The translations under genes were made by a program, and so were the position numbers. A stretch of DNA of 64,000 bases from NCBI GenBank assembly GCA_015478945.1, contig JABUQX010078767.1, positions 27,501 through 91,500 of the forward strand. The letters run 5' to 3'. Below the pieces are notes generated by a model. That model did not search any database. It was not told the origin of the DNA and worked only from the letters and a program-made list of their open reading frames with translations. Below, piece after piece: positions 24,001 through 38,158 of the stretch. The stretch is from Trachelipus rathkii. Taxonomy: Eukaryota > Arthropoda > Malacostraca > Isopoda > Trachelipodidae. Position 1 is the first letter of the stretch; each line of letters begins with the position of its first letter.

Positions 24001-27000
24001 ACAAAGTACATAATATACAATTTGATAAGATAAAACAGGTCGAATGATAGGATATAATAATAATGCGATACTATATTCATTGATGAGATAGATAGGAACT
24101 AACCAGAATATATGTGACCCCTATAATAGTTGATAATAGTGAATATTATTTGTATAATAACATGCATATATATATATAATGGAGATGAGTGGAAAAGATG
24201 AAAATAATAATAATAACCATACATTAGATAAGGTGATTACTGAAGTAGATAATATGTATATATAGGAACTATAAATATATAATAATGTCACTTAACCTAC
24301 TATAATATATAAAGGATTCAGGACGATTTAGCTCTATAATAATATACAGATATCATAATACCGGAGAGTACTATAGTAACTAAATTAAATAGTAATAAAT
24401 ATAGGAAAATGAACTGAAAATATTTATAAATAGCTATAATGAGTATATTAGTAACAGTAATATTCATACAATATGAATACTATAATAAGCTCTAATATTA
24501 CTATTATAGTATATATTATAGCCCACTATAATATAAATATACTATAATAGATAGCTTACTTACGTATATGGGTCCGGAGACCAAACAACTCATCAGCTAA
24601 GTAACTATACTAATTACATATAAATATTGTAGTTCACCACAAGAGTACTATCCGTGCTTTGCTTTATAAAGTGAATATAAATATAAATAGAAAAAATGTG
24701 TAATGTAATATATAATACATAATATAAAATATAGACTATTATAATATATGTGATGTGGATAGGAGCCCGAACCACTAGGCAAATACCGAGAGTTACTCGA
24801 TTACGTGTAATACTGAGCTTAGCAAGTATATATTTATAATGAAGTACAGGAGATCTTAGACAAATTTGACACATTTTAGAGTCTGTTATGACCTAGATAC
24901 TATACTATTCAGGAACTAACTAGGAATACAATAAATAGGTTATACTGAATAAGTAAACATGGTTAAAAAGGCAGGTCCCAGTAAGACTTTAAGGCTTTAG
25001 ATATTATAACTAAACAGGAACTGAAACTAAGAGACGGAACTAGTATTTAATAGCAACTATATAGGTGATATGAATATATAGCTAATGAGTAGTATTAAAC
25101 ATACTAAAATGATAGTCACTAGACAAATACGCTTTATACCCGTGAGACTAAATATTTATAACATTAATATATATACTATCTATATATTATAAAGTAAAAT
25201 ACATATATATAATAGTATGACGGGCATAATAAGATATAATTATATAAAATGAACTAATTAATATATATATACGGGCATATTCACAATATATATATGATAT
25301 ATATAGTATATACTAAAAATAATGTATACACGTAGAGTATATAAATTATAGTAGTATAATTATACTTATATAAATAATATAATATTATAGGTTTTATATA
25401 AAAGATTGATTAAAAAAACTCTCTTATGGATGGTGTGAGTTAAAAGTATGAATCTACGACATTATGTGGATTATCTGTGAGTACTAATATAAGTACCCAA
25501 TAATTGTATTTATAATTGTATTCTTCCGGTATGTTTATAATTGATTACCTTCAAGTCTACTAAGTTATAATAGTATTATAACTGTATATATATATAATAT
25601 ATAATAGGTTTGGATGGAATTGCATGAGTAAAAGTTTAAGATTAGGTATATATATATTTGTGAGTATGTGTGTGTGAGTCCATTATTTATTGGATTTATT
25701 AAGATTTTTAGCTTGTTCTCCTGCACGTCTGAAAGCATCCCTGAGGACGTGGTAAATATTACTCATACTTAATTTGATATTATGAAATCCTAGGCATACT
25801 TATGATAATAGGTTCAATTACTAATTGAATTATGTGTAATATTAAGTGTGTATTAATATAATTAAATTAAGTTATATGAAAGGTAGAGTATAGTATAATG
25901 TGATTTATTAAGTAGTAATAGACTATTAGCCGATTCTGAGTTTAAATAATAGTATATAATTATAAATTAATATAAGGTAATATAAAAGCTTAATAAACAT
26001 GTAGACGGATCATTTAATAATGATATCATAGACATAGAATAAAGTTAAGTGAGTATATATTATATAGTGTAATAGTATACCTAAATTAATAATATATATA
26101 TATATACTGGTATATATACTACTGGCTAAATCATAATAAGAAAGGTATAGAAGAGTAGTATCTTGATGGATGAGATATAGATCTCAATAAAAATAGTAGA
26201 CTGGCTTCAAACTATAATATTAAAACTATGGAGTAGCATCATATAGTAATAAGTAAATTCCATCACAGGATAATATGTAAACCTGTGATTGAATATATAG
26301 CCAGTATCAGGGTACATGAATAAACACGTAAGGGATAAAACTTATGAAGACAGCGTATTATCCTACTATATATCATATAAATGATTTATATGGATATCAT
26401 ATATATAAATATAATGATATTAATATATATATATATATATAGGATATATATAAGATGCTTAGATTTTAAATAATATAACAAAATAATAATTATATATATA
26501 TAAAGATAGAAATATAGATATTATATAGTATAAGATAGTTATAAGATAGCAATGGAGACTCTAAACATAGTATCAGTATAAAAGCCATAAGGTTAAAATT
26601 ACACTCGATATGCTTATATAGTATAGGTGATATCACTAATATTTTGTTCATTCGCTGCAAAGCTCGAGTATAAGAGTATTAAATAGTGATTATAATCAGA
26701 ATCTTGAAAACAATCGGATCCAAATAAACCTAAGGTAAAAAAATAAAGATTAATTATATGATAGATAATATCACATTATTCTTCAAAGATTTAATAATCA
26801 TACGTTTCAACTAGGAATTAAAGGGTATAAGATTTCGGACATTATAAAAGATATATTGAATATATGTGGCAGTGTTAGCATAATTGCTAACCAACTTGTA
26901 TTATGTGAATAGAATGTTAGACATACGGAGAGATCATGATATATATAAAAAAGTTAAGGATAAAAGGGATGGAGAAAGAGCATAGAGTAATAGAAAGAGG

Positions 27001-30000
27001 TAAGATACAGCAACATAGTAGTAAGGAGAGATAGGATGAAAGACAAGGAAATGACAAATGTAGTATTTTTGTGCCTTTTCCCTGCTGATTTAGCATATTT
27101 GGTTTAGCAGGGTAGGACAAGATAGGATGAGATAGGATAGGATAATGTAGGATTGAATACAACAATATTATAAGGGAAGTGAGGTAACATAAAGTGAGAA
27201 TAGAAATTGGAAAGACATCACGGATAAAATATTTATGAGTTGATAGAATTACTGATCAAACAGAACATGGAGGGAACAGTAAAAGCAGCTTATTTAAGTA
27301 ATATCTTTATGCAAAATGTCAAAAGAGATAATAAAAGACCAGCGCAACAGTTCATATTTTTAGCTATAGATAAGATGTACAAGTGTACAGTTAGTAAAGT
27401 TTAAATAAGAATTGATAAATACAGACAATAATGACATAAACCGTAATATATATATATAATATAGAATGTCAAACGTTACGATTTATAAATATATTACCCT
27501 ATTATCTAATTACAACGGGCCATAGAGTTTATAGCTATCTAAGATAAACAAACCGAAGAAATTATGAATAACATTACAGGTAACCAGGCAGTTGTAGTAT
27601 TATACTGAGATATGTGGAGCCGTATGCTTGCTATGACACATGAGAGTAGTGAGCTCAAACCTCAGAGTGGAAGTACCGGATTTAACAGTATAAAGAATAG
27701 ATAATGGGACACTCACGACTGTGTTATTATACCACTATATAGAAGGAATATATAGTAAAATACTATACCTATATACTATAAACAAGGCTGACAGAGTAGC
27801 GGAGATCAGAGTTGCTTCAATAAAATATTAGCCTTCCAAAAACATAAGACATAGAAACAGTTTTAATTGAGATTATATTTGTCACTAGATGAGATGCCTG
27901 ATTGGAAAGTGTCTGAGGACTCAGATAGGAATATTAGTATAAATGAATTACTACCTCAAGTTATAATAATGCATTGAATATAATTGTGTATTAAAATAAT
28001 ATTAATATAGAGTAAGAATAGAATATATGTTATCAGCTTATTTATCGACTGATCATACTAGTGATATACTATATTAATGATGACATATTATATATAAGTA
28101 TCGTTTCCAATAGAATTAATAGAGTTAAGACTTTGGTACTTGTGAATATAACCTGAGACCTGCGGTGCATTTCCAACGGGAAATGCTATAGAGTATATAA
28201 TTAACTTTTCAGGGGAATACAGTATAAGATAGATAAGAATAATAGGTAGTTATAATTAGATGGTAAATATATAACAGTTTTGATTATATATTTATTATGT
28301 ATTTTAATTAGATTTTACAGTGAGAGTTAGAGTAAAACAAGCTTTTATTTATATAAGTAAGTCAGTTTACATATGACAAGCAGGTTAATTTTGAAAAACT
28401 TCAACTATAGTGAACGCGTATAAAGTATCTTAAAGTGATAATATTGGTGAATGCTCAAAAAGAGCATATCTAACGTAGTACAGTATATATTATGAGATGA
28501 CCATATATTATATTTGAGTATCGTAACACGTGCGTTATCTAATTAAGCTTACCAGGTAGTAGATATTATATAATGTACCCTAAATATTGAACAATACTAG
28601 TAGAAATACCTAAAGTAACATCTGAAGAAGAGATTTGAAGATAATTATAGTTAATATGTGAGATATGCATAAATATAACTTATTCAGCGGAAAGTTCTTA
28701 TTAAGGAACTTGCTTCAGATATTATAAGAGGTAGCGTGAAGCAACTCATCTTAGTGCAATTAACTTAGTAGCGCTATAAGAGTAAGGGATCTCACGTACT
28801 AGATGGTTGTAACTAGATGAATGATATATTTAGAGAACAAAGAGCTTTTTATGACTTAAAATTAAAGTAATGAAAGAGAATCAGTATTATTATGGGAGTT
28901 AATATGAGCGTATTCTCGGAATTTTATCATACAGAGATAGTGTCAAAACAGTTAGAGTTATATTGTGGAGAGACTGACCATAGTAGGAACTATTTTGGTA
29001 ATATATATATATCAGCGGAAGCTGTGAGCTCAGTACTGTGCCAGGATACAGGAGCGTGATCATAGAGAAGGTTAAGTGATTGAGCTTTCATAATTCAAAT
29101 TTCTATTATCTAAATTCATATGTAGAGAGAAAGAAGCCTCTACATAATATTCTACATACGATAGAGAATATCTTATCTATGAAATCAGCGTTGTAGTTCA
29201 GTGAGGTATGAAAAGTTGTAGATAATCATTTTTTTGTGCGTCAAGTAGTCAAAAATTATTTAGCTTATCTTACTATTAATATATATATAATATTACTACT
29301 ACTAATATATAGAACTCATTTGGTATATTTATTTAACATACTATGAAATTTGATACTTATGATAGAGATATATGTGCAAGCTGGCCGGGTAATATAAGAC
29401 GATACTTAGTTGTATAAGTATATCAGTTTAGATAGGTTTGCTACTATATATATATAATATATAATAGTATAAGAAATATATAGATAAATATTATAACAGG
29501 TAACCATTAGCATTGTTAAGATTATATAATTTATTTATTTGACTATGACTCTGAGACTTATTAAAAAGGACCATTAAGGTAGATGAGTTATAAAGAGATC
29601 ACGAGTAATGAAAAGTAACCAGCTATAGGATATCTTACACTGTAGCTACTTTCCTGGAGGGTTATAACCCATATATATTGAATAATTAGTTTCACGGTGA
29701 TGATGACGGATCTATCCTATTTATATATATAGTTATTAATAAGGTCATGATGTATTGAGAGGATGTGCAAGGTAACGCTGTTCTAACTGTACCCTAGTGA
29801 CATAAAAAAAAGGTTTAAGTCTAAGGAATACTTTTAATGTAATTTACAACATTACTCTATAGTAATGCCGTATTCTATTTTAAAATCAAAGCTCGAAAAA
29901 ATTAAGAAATCCAAGAACGCTCTGGGGTTATAAAGTGATAGATTAAATGAGAAGGCATGAGGATGCCATATATGAGTAAATAGTATTACCGATTATTACT

Positions 30001-33000
30001 AGGTACCAAGAATGATAGTTGTTTAGTGCATCAAGTGAACATGAGTTTACAGGTGAAGATTACTGGTACAATAAAAAGTGGCATGGTACCGAATATATAA
30101 AAAATCTGCCTTTGACATGATAAAGATTCTGTTATGTATAACGTTATAGGTACTACTATGAAGGTCCCATATAAGTGAGGATAAGAAAAGAAAATCCTTA
30201 ATATAGTTGACTTAGAATAAGTATCTGCTGAACATTAATTATATAACTAGCTACTGAGTACATTTTACGGTTGGATAATTACGCATTTTATATATATCCT
30301 ACTATAAGATAATGATAGGATAACATATTAATATAGTATAATGATATTCTAATGAACAACTTAGATCAGAATACCCAGATGATGAAACAGTTAGAAAAGA
30401 ATTATATACACAGGGAGGTTAAAGAAAGAAGTAGAGGATTCACGAAATGGAGTTAAGATGAGGATCCTAGGAATAACACTAATTTGATAGCTATAATAAT
30501 ATTATCTATATTAGCCATACAATTATTTATTTTGGCGAAGCAAGCTGCAAATGTTCTTAAAGCACAGGTATTCCTTTATGATGCGGATATAGATCGCTTA
30601 GGAAGGAGAAGCGTTTAAAGTATTCACGATTAAGTTAGCAAACCATTGTTATATGTAGGGTGTAATGCATTTGCATGATGAGGTTTATTGTATTGTGTTA
30701 GTATAAGGTACGCATGATCTGTGCTGTATTAGATAATTAACATGAGTGATTGACTAAGTCTATTATAGTCTGATTTAATAACAAGATAATAGCTGAAGTC
30801 GTGCATAGATTATCTTATGCAAATAAGCCTAGAGAGGAAATTATTCAGGTGCATATATTATGAAGACATAATAATATATTGAGCACGTCAACTATATAAA
30901 TTTGTATACACTATTATTAATGCGAGTACACTACATGGATATTTGATTCGAGTAATGTAACATGTGCTGTATGACCGTATATTGAAAAATTAGTACTTGT
31001 ATCGGACAGTTAGTATATAGTGTTTGAAGTAGTTATATTAGCATTGTTAGCATGTAGGTAGCAGATATAATGGTAGGTACATTCCAGCCATGTTGCTGTT
31101 TATGAGCTATAATGAACTATCTGAAGTAGAAATGTAGAGTGACTATGAAACTGACTTTTGGTGTAATTGTATATATATAATGAGGATGAATAAGCCATAT
31201 GCTGGGTTGAGGTCGTATATAAGTAATGTATTAACTTAAATCTATTCAATCGCTGTATACATATATACAGTAAGGCGTATATTCAATTTTTTTATATTTT
31301 AGAATATATATATTTTATACGTAAATGGTTCTAAAAAGAGATTAGAGGAGATGATTATATTTTGAAATAACATTTAAATATCGGTTCCGCGTGACAATCA
31401 CCTAGGTTTTCATGCAAGAAAGATTCAGAGAGTATTTAAAGTTTAAGGACACATGAGACAAAAAAAGTTATTAAAGGAAAGCAAATGTATTTAAACAAAT
31501 ATATTTATTGATTATTACAGAAAAGTTGTGTTTCTTGCTGTTTTCTTTTTATATTTATGATATTTATATTTCTATTCAGGTATCAGTGAGTATAACAAGG
31601 ACTTTCGATTAATAGAACGGATCCCATTCTCTAGTGAATAGTAAGGATGGGTAATCAAAGTTATATTTTTAGTGCAATAGTCATTGTGAGAGAGGTCGAT
31701 TCTAATCAATGAGTTGTACGTTCCAGTGTATAGTGTTATATAATATGTATAGGTAACACATAGGCAACTAATGCGCCGGTTATGTAGATATTATATGAGG
31801 TAGATCAATAAAGTATAATAGGTACTAATTGTAGTATCATGTTACCAAAATGAGTTTGATAGGCACCCTATGAGAATTAGTTATCATATAATTCCAGTTA
31901 GAGTTATACAACGAGGTTTGATAGAACTTGTCTCCACTCAAATATGATTACATAAGTGATATATAATTAATATATAATAAAGTCGACCATTGGATTACAA
32001 GTAGCTATAATATTACCCACCTTTAATGTATGGATAAAGATAATAGAACAGGTCTAAGGGTAAACCCGTTATGATATGTTTAAGATAGGCATATAGTCGG
32101 ATGTGATGGTAGCGTAATATGACAAAAAAACTCATAAAGAAGATTATAATATATATATATAATATATAGGTAATCAGTGGCATGCTTGGTCGCAGTGCGA
32201 CTTAATTGTAGATGGTAGTCATGAGGCGTGGCGGTGAAACCGTATTATAATTTGAGGAGATAATTATCAGCATAGGAAGTGTGTGCACTTCAGATCATAC
32301 ACGCTTATTAAATTACAGAATGTTATCACCTATGACGTTTATGTGCGACCACCTATAATAAAAGTATGTGAGTAACTCGGACAACAGGACTATAGGTTAG
32401 GAGTTTAGAAGTGGTATAGGTTTATGATAGATATATTAGGATGCTATCTAGGCTAAGTATGGATAGAACACATCTACAGCTAGCCCGGTATAAAGCCTAA
32501 GCGAAGTTAAACGGAAGAGCTGTAGGAGTGACCAGTTATGCATAAATAAAGGGACCTTATTCTGTCATTACTGTATAATTCCTAGATAAAGTAATTCATG
32601 GAGAATTAACTAAGTTACAGTTATTGATATGGGACAGTTGTCTGCAAAGTATAGACGATAGATGCTATGTATGTATATTAACAATTATACAAAACAGTAC
32701 ATATAGGCAGAGCATTTAGGCAGTGTACAACCCTTAAGTAGTAGAAATAATATTTATAGATGGTTGATCGAGAGCAGTATTGTAAGATATAAATGAGGTT
32801 AATAAGTAATATTAACGTATCACAGATTCCGATAGGTAATTACTAATCAGTTTCAATAATAGGAGAGTGGCGCATACTGATAGGACACCCAAAAATTGTA
32901 GTTTATACCGTTCTTAATACTATATATATAGGTAGGTAGTGTGGAATAGATGTAAGAAAATTAATTCGATTAATAACAGTGGCATAGGTGAATATAAGTC

Positions 33001-33350
33001 TGAAATCAGACATTATAAATTATGAATATAGAGTGAGACAGTAGATGAGGTGTCTCGTCATTATTACATAGTTTTTAACTATAGTGTATATATTTATATA
33101 AGTTGCTGTTTGTTTTTCCGATCAATTTAAGGTTATTAAATTAACTAAGATACTTAGCAAAGAAGTTTAACATTAATACTTAATTACTTCTATATCAATA
33201 GATTGAAGCGCTCTTGGCGCGGCATCTTACTAACAGAGTAGTATTGAGTAACATATAATCTATAATATTTCCGGGTGTAGATAAGAGCGTGTAGTAAATG
33301 AAGGCATCCAAAAGAACAATCAGTTAGAGTAAGTGGAGGATGTTGAGTAT
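24001..33350. other. 9-kb gene-free AT-rich sequence
   Basis: Stops are dense in all six frames; only three frames of 80 to 90 codons or fewer exist over 9 kb and none has a motif. TAG-rich words are scattered throughout. I see no tandem unit, transposon end or RNA gene apart from local hairpins such as 27080-27112. The texture differs from the LINE and LTR regions on either side. Confidence 0.6.
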
Positions 33351-33359
33351 AAAGAATAT

Positions 33360-33361
33360 AT

Positions 33362-33401
<40 letters not shown>

Positions 33402-33435
33402 ATAGATATATAATATATATATATAGATATATATT
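33360..33435. repeat. (TA)n microsatellite
   Basis: TA repeat marking the right limit of the AT-rich gene-free block. Confidence 0.9.
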
Positions 33436-33559
33436 AGGCTTACCGAAGTAGAGTGTACTACTAATGCGTAAGATATAGTACCACGTGATATAACAGATAT
33501 ATAGTATCACGAATACTAATTCATACCAGCACGTATAGATATCCTACGCACGAACATAA

Positions 33560-34131
33560 CTGTTTCCGAGTATGACTCCTCCGAATCACTCACAATCCCA
33601 TGGGACACGCTACTAATTCGATTCTTGAGCTATATTTTTAACTTTAATTCACGCAGCAACTGTAATTCTGCTTTCAATGAAGATTGAAGCAACAATTTCC
33701 CAGGGTTATCAGTCATATTCACCAAAACAGCTCGTACGGATCACAGCTGAAACTAGAACGGATAAGTAAACTTATATGATAGTAAGCGTGTTGAACTAAT
33801 AATGGACGAAACCCTTTAACAAAATAGAGCGATTAGAAGATAATTATTCCTGTTGTTTGCGTTTTCATGTTGACATCTATAATCTTTAGCCTATCGATCG
33901 CTGAGGCAGGAAGTATGAGAGGATGTCCTCTCTCTCGAATTCGAAAAAATGGAGGATGTTATATTTGTAGGACTAAATGTGAGTGATATATTATTATATA
34001 AAATAAACACATATTCCAAAGCGACTCTCTAAATTTGTAAAAATCACTAAGGTTCTTGCGGTCTCACAGGAATCCGTTATAAAAACTATATTATTGGTTA
34101 TCGAACTCTCGTTAGGAAGGTAGAAATCCAC
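33560..34131. other. Unassigned sequence, normal complexity
   Basis: Unique-looking DNA downstream of the Gag-like gene. GAGGATGTCC and GGAGGATGTT (33930-33962) and an AATAAA-like word near 34000 are visible, but no gene or repeat is identified. Confidence 0.4.
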
Positions 34132-34224
34132 ATGAATGGTGAAAGTGAAGGAGAAAACGTCGGTGACGAACGTACGACTTCACTTGGAGCAGGAAGAGCT
34201 CGACGCATAGCACCAAACACCTAA
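34132..34224 (+). CDS. Small ORF, 30 codons
   Basis: ATG at 34132 opens MNGESEGENVGDERTTSLGA and ends at TAA 34222-34224 after an RARRIAP segment. Composition is polar and protein-like rather than random AT-rich translation, and a TATAAAAAC word lies about 50 bases upstream. It could be a small gene, the first exon of one, or the start of a lost retroelement ORF. Nothing else supports it. Confidence 0.25.
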   Translation: MNGESEGENVGDERTTSLGAGRARRIAPNT

Positions 34225-34486
34225 TACAATCAAGTCTTTGAAAATAAACAACATCATATTGTAACATTCATTATATATACACGAGTCTCACGATGTGTTG
34301 GGAACATCTGTCAACTCTTAAACAGAAAGAAGTGATAATAAGAACGAGAGATCAATGAATAGTAGACATTTCACGCCTAATCTTAGCACCGAATGTCTAG
34401 AAGGGCCAATAAGGGCACTACTCAATGAATAATATCCTCAATCGAGAATAGGCTCGTTCATCGTTCCTTCGGTTAATCATTTAGAC

Positions 34487-36229
34487 CTAAAATCTCAAAA
34501 GCCCTCTTTCAAAAATTATTATATCTGTCTCATCCGTTTCATTTTTACGATGTAACAATTGCAATTCATCAATTGTAGTAACATTTTTAAGTTGCTTTTT
34601 CTGTGATATGCCGGGAGAAGATATAATATTATTACTGTTAGGTTGTATAGTAGGTAGAGAAGTATTGGAATTGTTAAGAGAATCCTTTAAATGATTCACA
34701 ATAGATTGTTTTGAAGAAGAAATAGAAGGAGAATTTGAACAACTTAATTGAATATCATATATAGAGTTTGGAGGATCACATTGGATCAGATAATTTGGAA
34801 GATCATGTTGAATAATAGAAAAATAACGGTTCATAGTATTCAAAGTAGTGTTATTGGTATTGTTTAACGTTAGAAAAGAAGGATCAATAGTAGGTTTATT
34901 AACTTGTATAGAGTTACTAGAAATATTAAGAGAATTCGTTAATAAGTTCGTATTGGACGAAACAAAAGGCTTTGAAGAAGTAGGAGCAGCTTTTGATAAT
35001 TTTGTTTGTAGATCATTTGTAAAATTTAGAGAATCCGTATGAATTTTTATAGAGTTTAGAGGATCACTATGGATCATAGAATTTGGGGGATCTCTTTGGA
35101 TCATAGGGATTATTGGAGGATCACATTGGATCATAGTATTTGGAGGATCACGTTGGATCATAGTGGACAAAATAGAAGGCGTCAAAGAAGAATTAGAAGA
35201 AAAACTTGGCAATTTTGTTTGCATATTACTTGTAGAATTCAGTGAATTTGTATTGATTTTTCCAAAAATTGGAGGATTTTGTCGGATCATAGAAATTAGA
35301 ATCACAGTGATTCTTTAGACTATTTAAAGTATCACTGCTCCTAGTTACCAGGTTCTGGTTAGTATCATTAGTAATATTAGAGGATGGAAGTGGATAAATG
35401 TCGGAGTTATTAGTTGGAGAGGTGTCTGATTTAATAACAGCAAAGTTATTACCCTCCTGTGTACTGACCAAGTCATTCAGTTCATTCAGCCCTACATTAT
35501 CAATTTTAGTTGGTTTTCTTTTCTTCAGTGAAGGTTTGTAATGGAGTAGATTCTGAAGGAGGTGAGTCATATAATAAGGAATCCTTTTTCAATTTTCGTT
35601 TTTGTTGATTGGGATGTTCTTTTAGATATCCATTGTGGACATTCAAGTCCAAGATGGTTTCCTTTGCAAATAGGACATTCTTCATTGTCATAAAATTGAT
35701 CTTTGTGCTTTCTTTGGAGACAATTATTAATTATATGGCCTTTTTCCTCACAATGGAGACATTTATTCTGTTGTAAATAACATTCATTTTGCAGATGTCC
35801 CCGTTTTCCACAAAATCGACAATTAGGCTGAGACTTACATGTTCGGATATCATGGCCAAACTTTATGCAGTAAGTGCATTTTAGGTGTCTATCAACCTCA
35901 CCTCTAGACCTTGGTGAATGTGGTGGTCTTAGTGGTGTAGTAGGCACTTTACTGTAATTTTTATTTTTAGTAAAAGTATTAGTATGGTTAAGGTTAGTAG
36001 ATGGAAGAATCTCTTGCTGAGCTGTCAGCAGGAGTAAAGCATTCATCAGCTGTGCAAGTACTTGTAATATTTGCTGATTTTGTTGGAGTATTTGCATCAT
36101 TATATTGGTATTGTTATTGTTAATATAGATTGGAGGTGGAACTTGTGCATGTTTGTACTTCTCATTTACATAACATTGGTCATTCAGTGGGGATTGAATT
36201 ACCTGCGGTGGTTCGAACCCAGGTGGTGG
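34487..36229 (-). pseudogene. Gag-like zinc-knuckle gene, copy A, 3' part
   Basis: This is the C-terminal portion of a gene whose start lies at 47623; an LTR retrotransposon at 36230-47388 separates the halves. From the right it encodes a Gln/Leu-rich helix (QNQQILQVLAQLMNALLL), a linker and four zinc knuckles: CTYC..GHDIRTC, CRFC..GHLQNEC, CLHC..GHIINNC and CPICKGNHLGLEC. A Ser/Asn-rich linker follows, then a region of degenerate 8-residue repeats, MIQRDPPN and MIQCDPPN (about 35040-35170). Two frameshifts (near 35570-35690 and 35226-35305) move the frame out and back. The C-terminus ends ERGLLRF and lacks the OTU-like region found in copy B. Knuckles of this spacing belong to retroelement Gag proteins binding RNA. 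No capsid, protease or RT domain is present. Confidence 0.7.
36226..36229. repeat. Target-site duplication, left
   Basis: GTGG, identical to 47389-47392. The uninterrupted paralogue at about 51485-51495 has a single GTGGTGGCTTC, which confirms it as the insertion duplication. Confidence 0.85.
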
Positions 36230-37749
36230 TGTTAGGGAGAGTTAATGGAAAGAAGACCCGGATTAATACTGTTAACAGAGTCCCCAAACCACCCAATAAA
36301 TTTAGAAAGTGAGATCAGAAACTAATGCAGCGTCGAAAATCAGAGACTAAAAGGAACTGTCTGTTAATGATTAATGGATTAATTCTAATAGAGAAAGAGA
36401 GAAAAATTAGTCAGTTAGTATGCTACTGTGGTGACGAAGGTGTTAAGAGGTTAGTCTGATAATAAATAACTAAAGTGTTAATATCTATCTACCCCCCACC
36501 TCTGTTAATGGCAAGGCTAGTTCTCATAACAGTAACCACACTAATCACCTGAACATTTCCAATCGTTCCTTCTGCAATAAGCTGAATCTTCTGTGAGTGA
36601 GTGCGTAATCCACCCGTGAGCTGAATAACCCCTCCTTGAATATTTTTGTAATATTCGTTGGAGTGAAGTTCATAAATAAGATAAGGGAAATAAAAACGTT
36701 ATAAAATGAACATTTATTAAGTTACTTATGGGGAGGATTAGCTAAGATTTTGAGATCAGTTAACTGTCGGTTCGGTCTAAGATGTAGACACAAACCAAAA
36801 ATCGGGTTGACGTTCGAATTTGCGTTCAAATTTGTGTTCAAATTTGTATTAGAATTCCAGGGTAAGTATTAGTAAATATCTGGAACAAGAATGTTAAAGT
36901 GTGTGTGATGAGAGGATGCAAAACTCTAGAACAACACAACTTATTGTTCCTTGAAAGTTTTTCTGATGGATTTTCCTGAGAAACTGCTTCTTGGGAGAAA
37001 ATTCCAAAGAGAGGTGAATTCCCGCTGAATCGAGAATAAAGACTACAACTGAGATGTTTACGGTGTTGTAATCCCAGTACTAAAATGGCACGGTGGGAAC
37101 CTGGTACAAAAACGTTGCTTCAGCACTGGAACCTGTATAAAAATGAAGAAAAGGCATATGTTGTTAAAGGTGCTCCATAGCGAATAACTAAAATGGAATT
37201 ATACTACTAAAGCGTGGCTTTACACTTACCCTTGGAGATTTAAGAAAACACTCTCTCCATAGGGTTTGCTGAAGAGTCTTGAAGAGCGGGACTGATGACT
37301 CTGCTCTGAATCTGGTAAGAATAAAAAATAGGTAAAACCACGACAGAAACGATGGAGCATGCACACATATCTAGAAAATAAGAAAACTATAATTGATGAT
37401 CAACATAATTTAATAAGTCTTACTTTTCCAAGATATGTTTCTTTTTCCACAAAGGAGAAATAGTCGTCACGATAATGAGTGTGGGAAATTGGTGGGTGTA
37501 AGAACCACACAATATGTCCAATTTATATATAGCTGCGAAATAACTAACTACAGTTTATCATATGCCTAAAAATTGAGAATTAGTAATTCTGGGAAAGAAA
37601 ACGGCTATGATTAATAAGGGCATCAATAATATAAAAATACATGAGAACACCAATGTATAAAATAGCGTTGCACCGTTTTAATACAGATATTAGGGCGAGT
37701 CTGGAGCTTCAGGGTGGGCCTGGAGCTGCTGCATGAGCAAACCCCAACA
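36230..37749 (-). repeat. 3' LTR (left copy)
   Basis: It begins TGTTAGGGAG and ends CCCCAACA on the plus strand, giving canonical TG...CA ends with 4-bp TGTT/AACA inverted tips. In element sense a TATATATAAAT box lies at 37521-37531 (about 220 bases into the LTR) and AATAAA at 36713-36718, a plausible U3 promoter and polyadenylation signal. It contains a short insertion relative to the other LTR around 36838-36855. Confidence 0.9.
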
Positions 37750-37757
37750 TCCCCCCG
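37750..37757 (-). other. Polypurine tract
   Basis: In element sense a CGGGGGGA purine run directly abuts the 3' LTR, the position and composition expected for plus-strand priming. It is short, but a second GGGGG run lies about 20 bases upstream. Confidence 0.6.
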
Positions 37758-38158
37758 CACCAAAACTACGCCCCCACTTAAATTCCTTATAATCATAAAC
37801 TGTTATGTTGAAGAATCAGTAAGAGGTAAGCGGCGAAAAGATGATTGAGAAACTGAATAGCCGAAAGATGAATCTGAATCTGAGAAAATAATTACATCCC
37901 TATCACACACACAAACTGAAAACTAATAGAACTGAAAACTGAAATATATTGACAAAGCAATATATATATATATATTTACAAATGTACAAAACTGAAAACT
38001 GTTGTCTGTTAATGAGGATGAGGAAAACGCGTCCTACCGGACTGAAGCACGCTTTCCTCTTCGTCAATAAATTTTTTAATCGAATTTAAAAATGAGGATT
38101 GTCTACAATCTGATAAAGAGCCATAATCATACTTCTCCAGCATCATCCGCATTTCCAA

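Noticed and set aside
36210..36220. Possible tRNA gene (GGTTCGAACCC B-box)
   Set aside because: No acceptor stem, anticodon arm or A-box around it; both copies encode a protein segment here.
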